A stretch of 64,000 nt of DNA from positions 156,413 to 220,412 of the forward strand of contig NZ_WFLI01000008.1 of NCBI RefSeq assembly GCF_009208555.1, read 5' to 3'. The notes beneath the pieces were generated by a model that searched no databases, was not told the origin of the DNA, and saw only the letters and a program-made list of their open reading frames with translations. Within the stretch, counting starts at the first letter, position 1, and the number at the start of each line of letters is the position of its first letter. Below are positions 39,676 to 48,901 of this stretch, in pieces. The position numbers and the translations under genes were made by a program. This DNA comes from Janthinobacterium violaceinigrum. Lineage in GTDB: Bacteria; Pseudomonadota; Gammaproteobacteria; Burkholderiales; Burkholderiaceae_D.

Positions 39676-41628
39676 ATGCTCCTCGGCTCCCCCAATTATC
39701 AGCAATCGCAACCGCAACCTGAACTGAAGCTGCCTCCGCCCAGGAATCCCGACATCCGCCCGATGTTGAAGCAATCCGCGGACACGCCAGGTGCATCCAT
39801 CATGGTGGTGGGATATGCGGCGCATGGCAGGGAACAAGCGGGGAAATCGCTGGAGGTCGTCCATGCGGCCATGAGAAAAAATACCTTAAAAGCCGGCAGC
39901 ACGGTCATCCTGCATGTGTCCGGCCAAGCCGATACGGCGCAGCACCTGAAAGCGCTGGCAGGGCTGCAGCTGGAACTGCAAAAGAGCGATATCAATGTCG
40001 TCATTGCCGAGGCACCGAAATCATACGCGGATGCCGTGCGCCAGGGCGGACTCTCCGGGCTTGGCGCAAGGTGGAAGCGCCCGGAAATCGACAGCCTGGA
40101 ACAGGCGAGCTTGCATCAGGGGATGGCCCTGGGCCGCGCTGTATTCTCGGACGAAGAGGAAATCGGCGCGCTGACGACTTCCCGTCAGGGGCTGGAAAAG
40201 CTGCATTCGCTGGACGCTGGCGATTTGATGAATTCCCTGAAGGATATCGTCGGCGCACAGGCCATGAAGGAAAAGGTCAGGGTGCTGACCGATAGCAATC
40301 ATGCCTTGCAGCATGCAGCAAGCCGAGTTGGCGTGCCGAAAAATCATCGGCTCGATCAGCAACAGAACGACGTGATGTTCAAAATGAAATCCAAAGGACC
40401 CGCTGGCGGGCCGGCCGCGTCTTTCAGGAAGTACGAAGCGGCCGTGCTTGAAAAAATGGAAGCTGCGCTGGGCACAATTAAAGCCAAGTCCATCACGTCA
40501 AGAGCCGATGTGCGGGACAAGGCGGTTGATTATTTTTTGAGGAATGCGCGAAACGCCGCCGGGCCGAAGATCGAGGGGAAAACGCAAGGCATCCTTTGCC
40601 ATGATTCCGTATGGGATCGGGACAAGGGCGTGAAGGTCAAAAATATTGTGTACGTTTCTGTTCAAAGCAACCAGGACTTGATTGCTGCGCACATCAAGAA
40701 ACAGATGAGCAAGGGAGAAGATACCCCGCCATATTATAAGGAGACCATGTTTGTTTTTTGTGGCCCGGAGGCGGTACCCGGCGTGGATGCCGTCAGTCTG
40801 GCCCAGGCCGCCGATGCCGATGGCATTGCCGATGCAGGCGATGTCAGTAATGACAGTGCCGCTTATCTGAGTGAAAAAGGTGGTTCGCGTGCACAATTGA
40901 TCAAGTTGGAGGCTGATGGAGGGAATGTGCCGACGATTACTCCTGAAAAATTTGAAGAGCAGCTCGAGGAGTATATCAAATTCCAATTTGAAAAATCAGT
41001 TGAAAAATATGAAAGCGGGAATACGACGAAAGATTTGCATTTTCGGATGGGACGGACCGATACCATTGTTGCGGCGCATGACTCGCTGTTTCCCAATTCT
41101 AGCAAGGGAAGTGAAAAAACAGGTTCAGTCATGTATGACCAGCGTGAGAAAGATTATTTGGCATGGAAGGCCAATCGCAAGTTCCTGGAAATGATGAGTC
41201 GGATACTCAAGCAGTTTAAAGAAGCAGAAATGCAGGATGGTGAAATACAGGATCAGCCTATTGAAATAAAAATGAGCGGAAAAAAAGAAGGTACTTCATT
41301 GATATTGAAGGAATGGGCGAAGTTAACTTCCAGTCAGGAAGATACTTTGAAATTTCTTGTCGGGGAAACTGAGTATGGGAAGAATAATGGTGAAAAGGAT
41401 AAAATTCAATTTTTAAGAATGGCGCATGAGTTTTTACATATTGCGGCAAAGAATGACGGTGTTCCAGCAGACCTGAAAGATGACAAGGCAGCACTAAAAG
41501 AGAGGAATTACAAGGATTTTAAAACCAAGAAATTTATAGCATTGAGAGAATTGGAGGAGACAATTTTCGAAGCTTATGAAAATGACTGGAAGCATCAGGA
41601 GGCCCAGAACCCCGCGATAGGGGCATGA
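39676..41628 (+). CDS. Glycosyltransferase-like protein 1, probably inactive (GT-B, MGDG-synthase/MurG-like)
   Basis: 650 residues with no signal peptide. It is a paralogue of the next gene: both share VVGYxxxG, TVILHV, VRVLTD...H...L, HRLDQQ, FVFCG and LHEKGGS-like blocks. In this copy the N-terminal loop reads GREQ (residues 51-54) where the partner has GGGH, and the donor-site segment reads DADGIADAGDVSNDSAAYL, without the TxxGAGTxxE and HNEQ signatures. I infer a pseudo-enzyme, a partner subunit or a diverged enzyme. The C-terminal half is Lys/Glu-rich and helical. The C-terminus is Glu-rich (RELEETIFEAYEND). The second half is A/T-rich compared with neighbours, suggesting transfer. Confidence 0.55.
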   Translation: MLLGSPNYQQSQPQPELKLPPPRNPDIRPMLKQSADTPGASIMVVGYAAHGREQAGKSLEVVHAAMRKNTLKAGSTVILHVSGQADTAQHLKALAGLQLELQKSDINVVIAEAPKSYADAVRQGGLSGLGARWKRPEIDSLEQASLHQGMALGRAVFSDEEEIGALTTSRQGLEKLHSLDAGDLMNSLKDIVGAQAMKEKVRVLTDSNHALQHAASRVGVPKNHRLDQQQNDVMFKMKSKGPAGGPAASFRKYEAAVLEKMEAALGTIKAKSITSRADVRDKAVDYFLRNARNAAGPKIEGKTQGILCHDSVWDRDKGVKVKNIVYVSVQSNQDLIAAHIKKQMSKGEDTPPYYKETMFVFCGPEAVPGVDAVSLAQAADADGIADAGDVSNDSAAYLSEKGGSRAQLIKLEADGGNVPTITPEKFEEQLEEYIKFQFEKSVEKYESGNTTKDLHFRMGRTDTIVAAHDSLFPNSSKGSEKTGSVMYDQREKDYLAWKANRKFLEMMSRILKQFKEAEMQDGEIQDQPIEIKMSGKKEGTSLILKEWAKLTSSQEDTLKFLVGETEYGKNNGEKDKIQFLRMAHEFLHIAAKNDGVPADLKDDKAALKERNYKDFKTKKFIALRELEETIFEAYENDWKHQEAQNPAIGA

Positions 41629-41636
41629 TAATGACC

Positions 41637-41891
41637 TTACGGTTCTGCCGTGACGACTCGAATTTTTCCCACTTCAATTGCGGATAATCGCTCCGGCGAT
41701 TGAAACGCCAACTCATGCACGGTAGCCAGCAGGCTATCTGGCCCCCGGCGCCATGCCGAGGCGCGCAATGTCCTCCTTATTTCCGCAGAATCCAGATCGC
41801 TTGTACACGGGTCGATATCTTCGCGAAAAATGCAAAAAATTATCGATGCAGATGGAACTGGCTGTCCTTTGACGCGACCCAAAGTGGACAT
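41637..41891 (-). CDS. Possible small hypothetical protein (doubtful)
   Basis: An 84-codon frame fills the 300-base gap between the two glycosyltransferase-like genes on the opposite strand. Its C-terminal half (SLLATVHELAFQSPERLSAIEVG) has plausible protein character. The N-terminal half does not, and there is no clear ribosome-binding site. It could be a chance frame or a remnant. Confidence 0.2.
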   Translation of the reverse strand: MSTLGRVKGQPVPSASIIFCIFREDIDPCTSDLDSAEIRRTLRASAWRRGPDSLLATVHELAFQSPERLSAIEVGKIRVVTAEP

Positions 41892-41911
41892 GGCCGATTG
41901 GTCATGAATAA
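41890..41911 (+). promoter_or_regulatory. Shared 22-bp element upstream of the second glycosyltransferase-like gene
   Basis: This is the counterpart of 39635-39656. It ends 21 bases before the ATG at 41932 (the first copy ends 20 bases before its ATG). Read as codons it gives MADWS and a stop. An A/G-rich AAGGAC follows as the ribosome-binding site in both copies. Confidence 0.45.
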
Positions 41912-41931
41912 CCCCTTTCTAAGGACATGCT

Positions 41932-43989
41932 ATGTTATCCATAAGTCAAAAACAGAAAGATGAATCCAAGTCCCAAGGCTCTGTTGAGACATCTGATTTG
42001 ACGAAGTCTGTTGACACACCTAATTTGACGAAGTCCGACATAGGGACGATGTTAAACAAGAGCGAAACCATACTTGTGGTGGGGTATTCGCCAACCGGCG
42101 GAGGACACACGGGGCGTTCGCTCGATATTGTTCAGGAGGCATTGAATGAAGGGTCTTTGAAAGACGGTGACACCGTTATCCTGCACGTACCAAGCAAATG
42201 GAATGGCAAGGAGCGTCCTGATAGTCTGGAAGTACTTGCAAAGCAATTGAAAGATAAAAACATTAACGTCATTGTTGCTGCCGCAACGAAATCCGTGCAA
42301 GGATTTTTACGCGAAGATGGTACATCGGATGATCCAAGAATTTTGACTGATTTTGCAAATAGTCCATTGCGCGATACCTCAGCGTATATTACGGGCTTGG
42401 AGGATGCAAAACATCTTGAAAGTAATTTCAAAGATGAGTTTAAAGATGTCAAGACAATAGAAGCGAAGGATTTGATGCAGTCTATTTCTAACGCTATTGG
42501 GGCTGACAAGATGAAAACCCATGTCAGGGTACTTACTGATATGGACCACACCTTGCAAAAGGCCGCGAGCAATCATGAGGTACCTTCCGAACATCGACTG
42601 GATCAGCAGAACCATGCAGTCATGCTGGAGATGAATGATAGTGATCTGAAAAAAGAAAATGCTGTATTGTCCAAAGTTTTAGGTGGTAATCGTGAGATGG
42701 TGGCACATATTGATTTGGGTGGAAAAAATACGTTGTTAGGAGTTCAAGAGAGTATCAATGGAAGTAATAGTAAATTTTCAAATAAGAATAAGATAGATGT
42801 GAATATGAGTAAGAAAGCGGCTATGGAAGAGATGGCCGCGCGTTTGATGGATGAGAAAAACGACCTGCGGAAAGTAGGGAAAGATCAGCAATATCAGGGG
42901 GTTTTTTATAAGGATGGATTGAAGCCAGAAAATGTAAAAAATATTATGTATGTGTATGCCCATAATTATCAGAATGGAATTGCTGAAAGTATTATTAAAG
43001 GTGTTAATGAAGGCAAGAAAGGTTTTGAAGATACATTGTTTGTTTTTTGTGGTGGCGATACGTTGAAGAAAAGGGAGGGGGAAGAAAAAGCGCCTAATGC
43101 AATGCATCTGGCTTATGCTGTTGAGGCAGATGCAATTACGACAATGGGAGCGGGCACGGCTGGGGAATTTGTATATCTCCACGAAAAAGGTGGATCGAAA
43201 GCAGGATTGATGATGTTTCCCATTAAGGGACACAATGAACAGGAAAAAAATGCTGATGTTTTGGAAGGTAAGGATAGTGTAAAAGATTATTTGGCAAGAT
43301 ATGCTGATGGTGATGATATGGAATCGAAAATTTATGCATATGTGGCTGACCGGAGAGAAAAGGCAGAAGTTAAATATGGTGGTGATGAGAATTTGAGTAA
43401 AATGTTTAATGCTGTCAATAATAAAGATACATATGTTTCAGCAGGACATAAATTATTATTTAATAAGGATGGCAGTGAAAGCTTAAGAAATAATGAAATT
43501 GAGGGAAAGGAATTGGAGATGCGGGAATCTCCATTGCTTAGGGCTAATCGGAAATTTGTTAAGACCTTATTTCAGGCAATTCATCAGATTAAAGAAGAAG
43601 GAAAAAATGGAACGGTCGGTGAATTTGAAAAAATTAATCTGAGGATTTCAATGGGGAAAAAAGAGGGGGAGACGAAGTTGACTGTGGCGCAGCTTAGGGA
43701 TAAGCTTGATTCCATTGGGGGGATTATGGATGTAATTAATAAGAAGAATAGGGAGGATATTTATCCTGAGGAAGGTGCCGATATTGTTCTGTCGAGGTCT
43801 TTGAAACGTAGTGATGACAAGAAGAAAAGGATTGAAGAAGAGGTGACTAACCCGGACGATTTCATTTTGCTTGGCGAAGCAAAAGAGTTTCTTGATAGGA
43901 TAATAAGTGCAAAATCAGCAGCAGATGCTTCTGCGGCTTTGAGGGACATGGAGGAAAAATTCGGACATACAGTAATCACAGGATTCTGA
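41932..43989 (+). CDS. Glycosyltransferase-like protein 2 (GT-B fold, MGDG-synthase/MurG-like)
   Basis: 685 residues with no signal peptide. Residues 47-60 (ILVVGYSPTGGGHTG) match the Gly-rich N-terminal loop of MurG and diacylglycerol glycosyltransferases. VRVLTDMDH (198-206) resembles their TDxxxH segment. FVFCGGD (370-376) is followed by ADAITTMGAGTAGEF (399-413), Pro430 and HNEQ (434-437), then Asn440, the arrangement of the UDP-sugar site in GT28/GT1 enzymes. The remaining 240 residues are charged and helical with no known domain. The gene is strongly A/T-rich, unlike the pilus genes. I infer a sugar transferase, perhaps a delivered effector; the acceptor is unknown. Confidence 0.6.
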   Translation: MLSISQKQKDESKSQGSVETSDLTKSVDTPNLTKSDIGTMLNKSETILVVGYSPTGGGHTGRSLDIVQEALNEGSLKDGDTVILHVPSKWNGKERPDSLEVLAKQLKDKNINVIVAAATKSVQGFLREDGTSDDPRILTDFANSPLRDTSAYITGLEDAKHLESNFKDEFKDVKTIEAKDLMQSISNAIGADKMKTHVRVLTDMDHTLQKAASNHEVPSEHRLDQQNHAVMLEMNDSDLKKENAVLSKVLGGNREMVAHIDLGGKNTLLGVQESINGSNSKFSNKNKIDVNMSKKAAMEEMAARLMDEKNDLRKVGKDQQYQGVFYKDGLKPENVKNIMYVYAHNYQNGIAESIIKGVNEGKKGFEDTLFVFCGGDTLKKREGEEKAPNAMHLAYAVEADAITTMGAGTAGEFVYLHEKGGSKAGLMMFPIKGHNEQEKNADVLEGKDSVKDYLARYADGDDMESKIYAYVADRREKAEVKYGGDENLSKMFNAVNNKDTYVSAGHKLLFNKDGSESLRNNEIEGKELEMRESPLLRANRKFVKTLFQAIHQIKEEGKNGTVGEFEKINLRISMGKKEGETKLTVAQLRDKLDSIGGIMDVINKKNREDIYPEEGADIVLSRSLKRSDDKKKRIEEEVTNPDDFILLGEAKEFLDRIISAKSAADASAALRDMEEKFGHTVITGF

Positions 43990-44023
43990 TCCGAGAAACG
44001 CCTAGGCAGTTACTTAGATGGCG

Positions 44024-44055
44024 GTGAGCGTGGAAAGCAGGGATCCACGCTCGCC
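44024..44055 (+). terminator. Hairpin after the second glycosyltransferase-like gene
   Basis: GAGCGTGGA (44026-44034) pairs with TCCACGCTC (44044-44052). A short T-rich stretch (CTCTTT) follows. It is a moderate terminator candidate about 40 bases after the stop. Confidence 0.45.
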
Positions 44056-44075
44056 TCTTTGATGCCGTGCTGCAA

Positions 44076-44420
44076 TCATGGCCGTTCCTTCCATGAGATC
44101 AGTTCCTCCATGCCGAGCCATTCGTCGATGATTTGAAGGCTGTTTTTTTAGCGCCAATGCATACTCTTGCTGACGCCATCTGCAATCATTCCCTCAGCCT
44201 TTCCATTCTTCTTGGTACGCCAGAATAGTGTCAATTCGTGCTCATCCAGCACGACAGGCGCTGTCATTGTGCTGTCACAATTGAACTGCGGCAGCGATTC
44301 ACCCGACCGATAAATGGGGAACGCGCCGTAACAGAAGAGACCTGTTTGGCCATGGCCGCCGGCAAGGCGGCGGACAGCCGATTTTATAATTCGCGGCGCC
44401 CGTGCGGTGACGATATTCAA
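44076..44420 (-). pseudogene. Decayed gene fragment
   Basis: One minus-strand frame reads through a protein-like stretch ending GMIADGVSKSMHWR, stops at 44148 (TAA), then continues in the same frame with SLQIIDEWLGMEELISWKER before a second stop at 44076. Both parts have normal protein character, which suggests a gene broken by a stop codon. The original family is not recognised. The 5' limit is arbitrary. Confidence 0.35.
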
Positions 44421-44431
44421 GGGAAAGAGCC

Positions 44432-45694
44432 ATGAGCAAGAAGAGTGTGATGTGTAAGGTGTTGGTCGCTGCAGCTGTTGCCGGAAGCATCGGCGTTGCC
44501 ACCGCCGCCCCGGTGGTGCTGACGATCGAAAGCTGGCGCAATGACGACCTGCCCATGTGGCGCGATCAGATCATTCCCGTGTTCGAGAAGCGCCATCCCG
44601 ACATCAAGGTCAAATTCATGCCCATGGCGCCGACCGAATACAACGCCGCACTGAACTCCAAGCTCGAGGCGGGCACCGCCGGCGACCTGATCAGCTGCCG
44701 GCCGTTCGACGGCTCGCTGCAGCTGTACCAGAAGGGGCGGCTGGCCTCGCTGAACAGCCTCAAAGGCATGGACAACTTCACGCCCGTCGCCAAAACGGCC
44801 TGGAGCACCGATGACGGCAAGGCCGCCTTTTGCGTGCCGATCGCTTCCGTGATCCACGGTTTCATCTACAACAAGGATGCCTTCGACAAGACGGGCGTCA
44901 AGCCGCCTGTCACGGTCGACGAATTTTTCGCCGCGCTGGCCAAGTTCAAGGCGGCGGGCAGCTATGTGCCGCTGGCCATGGGCACCAAGGATGGCTGGGA
45001 AACCGCGTCCATGGGCTATCAGAATATCGGCCCCAACTACTACAAGGGCGAAGAGGGCCGCAAGGCGCTGATCGCAGGCAAGGCGAAGCTGACCGACGCG
45101 CAATGGGTCGAGCCGCTGCGCGTGCTGGCGCGCTGGAAGCCGTACCTGGGCGAGGGCTTCGAATCGCAAACCTATCCGGACAGCCAGAACCTGTTTACGC
45201 TGGGCCGCGCCGCGATCTATCCGGCCGGTTCGTGGGAAATTCCCGGCTTTGAAAAGCAGGCCCGCTTCAAGCTGGGCGTCTTCCCGGCGCCGGTGAAAAA
45301 GGCCGGCGACAAGTGCTACGTCTCCGACCATCCCGATATCGGCCTGGGCCTGAACGCCAAGTCGCCGAATGCGGCGCAAGCCAGGATCTTCCTGGAATGG
45401 GTCGCGTCCCCTGAATTTGCCGGCCTGTATGCGAATGCCTTGCCTGGCTTCTTTAGCTTGAACAAGACGCCGGTGGAACTCAAGAATGCCCTGGCAAGGG
45501 AGTTCGTCGGCTGGCGCGGCAAGTGCGAATCGACGATACGCCCGACCTATCAGATCCTGTCGCGCGGCACGCCCGACCTGGAAGGGCAGTTCTGGAACGC
45601 GGGCAGTGCTGTCATCAATGGCAGTGTGACGCCGGAAGCGGCGGCGCAGAAACTGCAAAAAGGACTGGACGGCTGGTACAAGCCCGCCAAGTAA
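44432..45694 (+). CDS. Sugar ABC transporter, periplasmic binding protein
   Basis: A 420-residue family 1 extracellular solute-binding protein. The signal peptide is VLVAAAVAGSIGVATA, cleaved before APVVLTIESW. The fold signature PVFEKRHPDIKVKFMPMAPTEYNAALNSKLEAG is typical of sugar-oligomer binders, followed by the hinge segment GFIYNKDAFDKTGVKPP. It delivers a carbohydrate, probably a disaccharide or oligosaccharide, to the two permeases downstream. It is the first gene of a cluster with permeases, dehydrogenase, ATPase and porin. Confidence 0.93.
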   Translation: MSKKSVMCKVLVAAAVAGSIGVATAAPVVLTIESWRNDDLPMWRDQIIPVFEKRHPDIKVKFMPMAPTEYNAALNSKLEAGTAGDLISCRPFDGSLQLYQKGRLASLNSLKGMDNFTPVAKTAWSTDDGKAAFCVPIASVIHGFIYNKDAFDKTGVKPPVTVDEFFAALAKFKAAGSYVPLAMGTKDGWETASMGYQNIGPNYYKGEEGRKALIAGKAKLTDAQWVEPLRVLARWKPYLGEGFESQTYPDSQNLFTLGRAAIYPAGSWEIPGFEKQARFKLGVFPAPVKKAGDKCYVSDHPDIGLGLNAKSPNAAQARIFLEWVASPEFAGLYANALPGFFSLNKTPVELKNALAREFVGWRGKCESTIRPTYQILSRGTPDLEGQFWNAGSAVINGSVTPEAAAQKLQKGLDGWYKPAK

Positions 45695-45875
45695 GGGTTG
45701 CTTCCGGCAGGTCGATATGCCTTCTGCTGGCAGCCCCGGAAGCGGAGGCTGCGTGGATCGTCGTCGCGTGGCGCGCCACGCGGCTTCCCCGCGCCTGCTG
45801 CCAGCACAAGCGGCTCCCTGCCGGAACCGGCTCCACGCCAGGTCATGCACAGTCCATTTTGCAAAGGAATTTCTT

Positions 45876-46835
45876 ATGAGCAGTAACGTGTTAGCCGCCG
45901 GCGCCGTGCCGGCCGGCGCCAGGGCCAGCCGGCCCGTACGTTGGCATATCGGGGTGCTACTGGCCCCCGCCCTGCTGATCTATACGGCCGTGATGGTGAT
46001 CCCGCTTGCCGAAACGCTGCGTCTGGCCTTTTTCCGGCTCGCTGGCGACCGCCAGGAGTATGCGGGCCTGGCCAATTTCATGCGCCTGTTTGGCGAAGGA
46101 AACTGGTCGCAGCAGTTCTGGAATGCCCTGCTCAATAATAGCTACTTCTTCCTCATGCACTTGCTCATCATGGTGCCGCTGGCGATCGTGCTGGCGGCGC
46201 TGCTGTCGCTGCCCCGCATGCGGGCCAGCGGCTTCTACCGTACCGCGCTGTTCATGCCGACCCTGCTCTCGTTCGTCGTCGTCGGCTTTGTGTGGAAGCT
46301 GATCCTGTCGCCGCTGTGGGGTGTGGCGCCCTCGCTGCTCGACCTGGTAGGCCTGAAATCCCTGTTCGCCCCCTATCTGGGGCGGGAAGCCAGCGCCCTG
46401 ACCACCCTGGGTTTCATTTCGATCTGGCAGTACGTCGGCATGCCGATGATGCTCAGCTATGCGGCCATGCTGTCGATCCCGAATGAAATCATCGAGGCGG
46501 CGGAAATCGACGGCGTTGTGGGTATCGCCCAGTTCCTGCAGATCAAGCTGCCGCTGCTGTGGCCCACCATCGGCATGATCTCGATCCTGACGTTCGTGGC
46601 CAATTTCAATTCCTTCGATCTGATCTACACGGCCCAGGGCGCACTTGCCGGACCGAACTATTCGACCGATATCCTCGGCACCTTGCTGTACCGCACCTTC
46701 TTCGGCGCCCAATTGCAGCTGGGAGACCCGAACATGGGAGCGACGATCGCCACGATGATGCTGCTCATTATCCTCGGTATCGTCTGCGCCTTCCTCTTTT
46801 TTGTCCAGCGCAAGCTGACCCGTTATCAGCTGTGA
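45876..46835 (+). CDS. Sugar ABC transporter permease (MalF/UgpA type)
   Basis: 319 residues with six predicted helices: the first in VLLAPALLIYTAVMVIPLAETL, then the pair MHLLIMVPLAIVLAALL and LFMPTLLSFVVVGFVWKLIL. The EAA loop for ATPase contact is IIEAAEIDGVVGIAQFLQIKLPLLWP. The start at 45876 (MSSNVLAAG) is chosen because the longer frame from 45717 runs through the intergenic gap. It pairs with the next gene as the second half of the channel. Confidence 0.92.
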   Translation: MSSNVLAAGAVPAGARASRPVRWHIGVLLAPALLIYTAVMVIPLAETLRLAFFRLAGDRQEYAGLANFMRLFGEGNWSQQFWNALLNNSYFFLMHLLIMVPLAIVLAALLSLPRMRASGFYRTALFMPTLLSFVVVGFVWKLILSPLWGVAPSLLDLVGLKSLFAPYLGREASALTTLGFISIWQYVGMPMMLSYAAMLSIPNEIIEAAEIDGVVGIAQFLQIKLPLLWPTIGMISILTFVANFNSFDLIYTAQGALAGPNYSTDILGTLLYRTFFGAQLQLGDPNMGATIATMMLLIILGIVCAFLFFVQRKLTRYQL

Positions 46836-46852
46836 TGGCGACAGGAGCTCCT

Positions 46853-47689
46853 ATGTTTCAAATCAAGAAAATCATGGCCCGCCTGGCAGCGCATGGCGTG
46901 CTGATACTGTTCAGCGTCCTGGCGCTGGCGCCCGTGGCCCTCATCCTGATCAACTCGGTCAAGTCGCGGGCCGATATTTTCCAGTCGCCGCTGTCGCTGC
47001 CGACAGGCGCCAGCCTCGACCTGGTTGGCTATACCTCGGTGCTGTTTCACAGTAATTTCACCGGTTATTTCTTCAACAGCATCATCGTCACGGTGGCCGC
47101 GCTGGCCGCCACCATCGTCTTCGGCGCGATGGCGGCGTTCGCCTTGTCCGAATACCGCTTCCGCATCCGCGGCCTCACCGCGCTGTACCTGACCGTCGGC
47201 ATCATGGTGCCGATACGCCTGGGTACGGTAGGCATCATCGAGATGATGGCGGGATTGTCGCTGGTCAACACCAAGACCGCGCTGATCCTCGTGTACACGG
47301 CGCAGAGCCTGCCACTTGCCGTGTTCATCCTGGCTGAATTCATGCGCACCCTGTCCGATGACCTGAAGAACGCCGCCAGGGTCGATGGCTTGTCGGAATA
47401 CAAGATCTTCTTCTGGCTGGTGCTGCCGCTGCTGCGCCCGGCGATGGTCACGGTCTCCGTCTTCACCATGATCCCTATCTGGAACGATCTATGGTTCCCG
47501 CTGATGCTGGCGCCGGGCGAGGACAGCATGACCCTGACCCTGGGTGCCCAGGCCTTCATCGGCCAGTACGTGACGGACTGGAACTCCGTGCTGGCGGCGC
47601 TGTCGCTGAGCATCCTGCCCATCCTGGCGCTGTATCTGGCGTTTTCCAAGGGCTTGATCCGCGGCATCACGTCGGGCGCCGTCAAATGA
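46853..47689 (+). CDS. Sugar ABC transporter permease (MalG/UgpE type)
   Basis: 278 residues, six helices. The N-terminal helix is GVLILFSVLALAPVALILIN; the EAA loop is DDLKNAARVDGLSEYKIFFWLVLPLL; the last helices include LAALSLSILPILALYLAF. The start at 46853 has AGGAG nearby; the frame open from 46559 belongs to an overlap with the previous gene. It forms the channel with the preceding permease. Confidence 0.93.
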   Translation: MFQIKKIMARLAAHGVLILFSVLALAPVALILINSVKSRADIFQSPLSLPTGASLDLVGYTSVLFHSNFTGYFFNSIIVTVAALAATIVFGAMAAFALSEYRFRIRGLTALYLTVGIMVPIRLGTVGIIEMMAGLSLVNTKTALILVYTAQSLPLAVFILAEFMRTLSDDLKNAARVDGLSEYKIFFWLVLPLLRPAMVTVSVFTMIPIWNDLWFPLMLAPGEDSMTLTLGAQAFIGQYVTDWNSVLAALSLSILPILALYLAFSKGLIRGITSGAVK

Positions 47690-47821
47690 GACGCGGCGCC
47701 TGGCCGCCGCGTGTTGAACCATGCTGGATGTTGCAGCGTATTTAGTAATCTAACCTGAAGGGAACACGATGAAACGAACACATTACATGGCTTGCGCCCC
47801 GTGCCGTAGCGGGAGCGCCGC

Positions 47822-48886
47822 ATGAGCCGCGCGCCGAATCAGCAGCCCTTGCGGGTGGTGGTCGTTGGCCTGGGCCAGATGGGAAGGTCGCATGCGCTGG
47901 CCTACCACACCAATCCTGCCTTCGAGATCGTCGCCCTGTGCAGCCGCGGCACGGTGGACTTGCCGCCTGAGCTGAGCGGCTACCGCATGGTCGATTCGCT
48001 GGCTGCCGGGCTGGACCTGAAGCCCGACGTCGTGTCGATCAACACCTATACCGACAGCCACGTGGAGCTGGCGATCGAGGCCATGGAAGCGGGCGCCCAC
48101 GTGTTCGTGGAAAAACCGCTGGCATTGAGCACGGAGTCGGCGCTGGCCGCCGTCAACGCCGCCCGCCGCACGGGGCGCAAGCTGGTGGTGGGCTATATCC
48201 TGCGCCATCACCCTTCGTGGAACGAGTTCATCAAAACGGCGCGCGGCCTCGGGGCGCCGTACGTGATGCGCATGAACCTGAACCAGCCATCGGTCGGTGC
48301 GGCATGGGAGATACACAAGCGCCTGCTGCAGACGACGCCGCCGTTCGTCGATTGCGGCGTCCACTACGTCGATATCATGTGCCAGATCACCGATTCCCGC
48401 CCGGTGCAGGTGCGCGGCATGGGCGTGCGCCTGGCATCCGATATCGCGCCGGACCAGGTCAACTACAGCCATTTGCAGATCCTGTTCGAGGATGGCTCGG
48501 TCGGCTGGTACGAGGCCGGCTGGGGCCCGATGATTTCCGGTACCGCGTCGATGATCAAGAACGTCATCGGCACGCATGGCGCCGTCTCGCTGGTGATGGG
48601 CGAGGGTGCCGATTCGGCCGATATCAACAGCCATACGGGCGCCGGCCAGCTGTGCCTGCGCATCGCGCCGTCCGAGGCGAACAGCCAGGATTATTCGGAT
48701 GGCTGGATCTCGATTGGCGACGGCGTCGGCCACCAGATGCTGTGCGACCGCGAGCAGGCGTTCCTGGCCGAGGCCATCCGCGAGGACCTGGACCTGACCG
48801 GCCACCATGAAGCGGCGGTGCGTTCGCTGGACATCGTCCTGGCGGCCCAACGCAGCATGCGCGAAAACCGCGCGATCGATCTCTGA
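47822..48886 (+). CDS. Gfo/Idh/MocA-family oxidoreductase
   Basis: This 354-residue NAD(P)-dependent sugar or polyol dehydrogenase has a Rossmann start with VVVVGLGQMGRSHALAYHTN, the family EKP motif in HVFVEKPLALS (Lys of the catalytic site) and a HYVDIMCQIT segment in the C-terminal domain. Members oxidise sugars such as inositols or glucosides. Its position inside the ABC cluster suggests that it acts on the imported sugar. The substrate cannot be read from sequence. Confidence 0.9.
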   Translation: MSRAPNQQPLRVVVVGLGQMGRSHALAYHTNPAFEIVALCSRGTVDLPPELSGYRMVDSLAAGLDLKPDVVSINTYTDSHVELAIEAMEAGAHVFVEKPLALSTESALAAVNAARRTGRKLVVGYILRHHPSWNEFIKTARGLGAPYVMRMNLNQPSVGAAWEIHKRLLQTTPPFVDCGVHYVDIMCQITDSRPVQVRGMGVRLASDIAPDQVNYSHLQILFEDGSVGWYEAGWGPMISGTASMIKNVIGTHGAVSLVMGEGADSADINSHTGAGQLCLRIAPSEANSQDYSDGWISIGDGVGHQMLCDREQAFLAEAIREDLDLTGHHEAAVRSLDIVLAAQRSMRENRAIDL

Positions 48887-48901
48887 AGCGATTAAAGGAA
48901 T

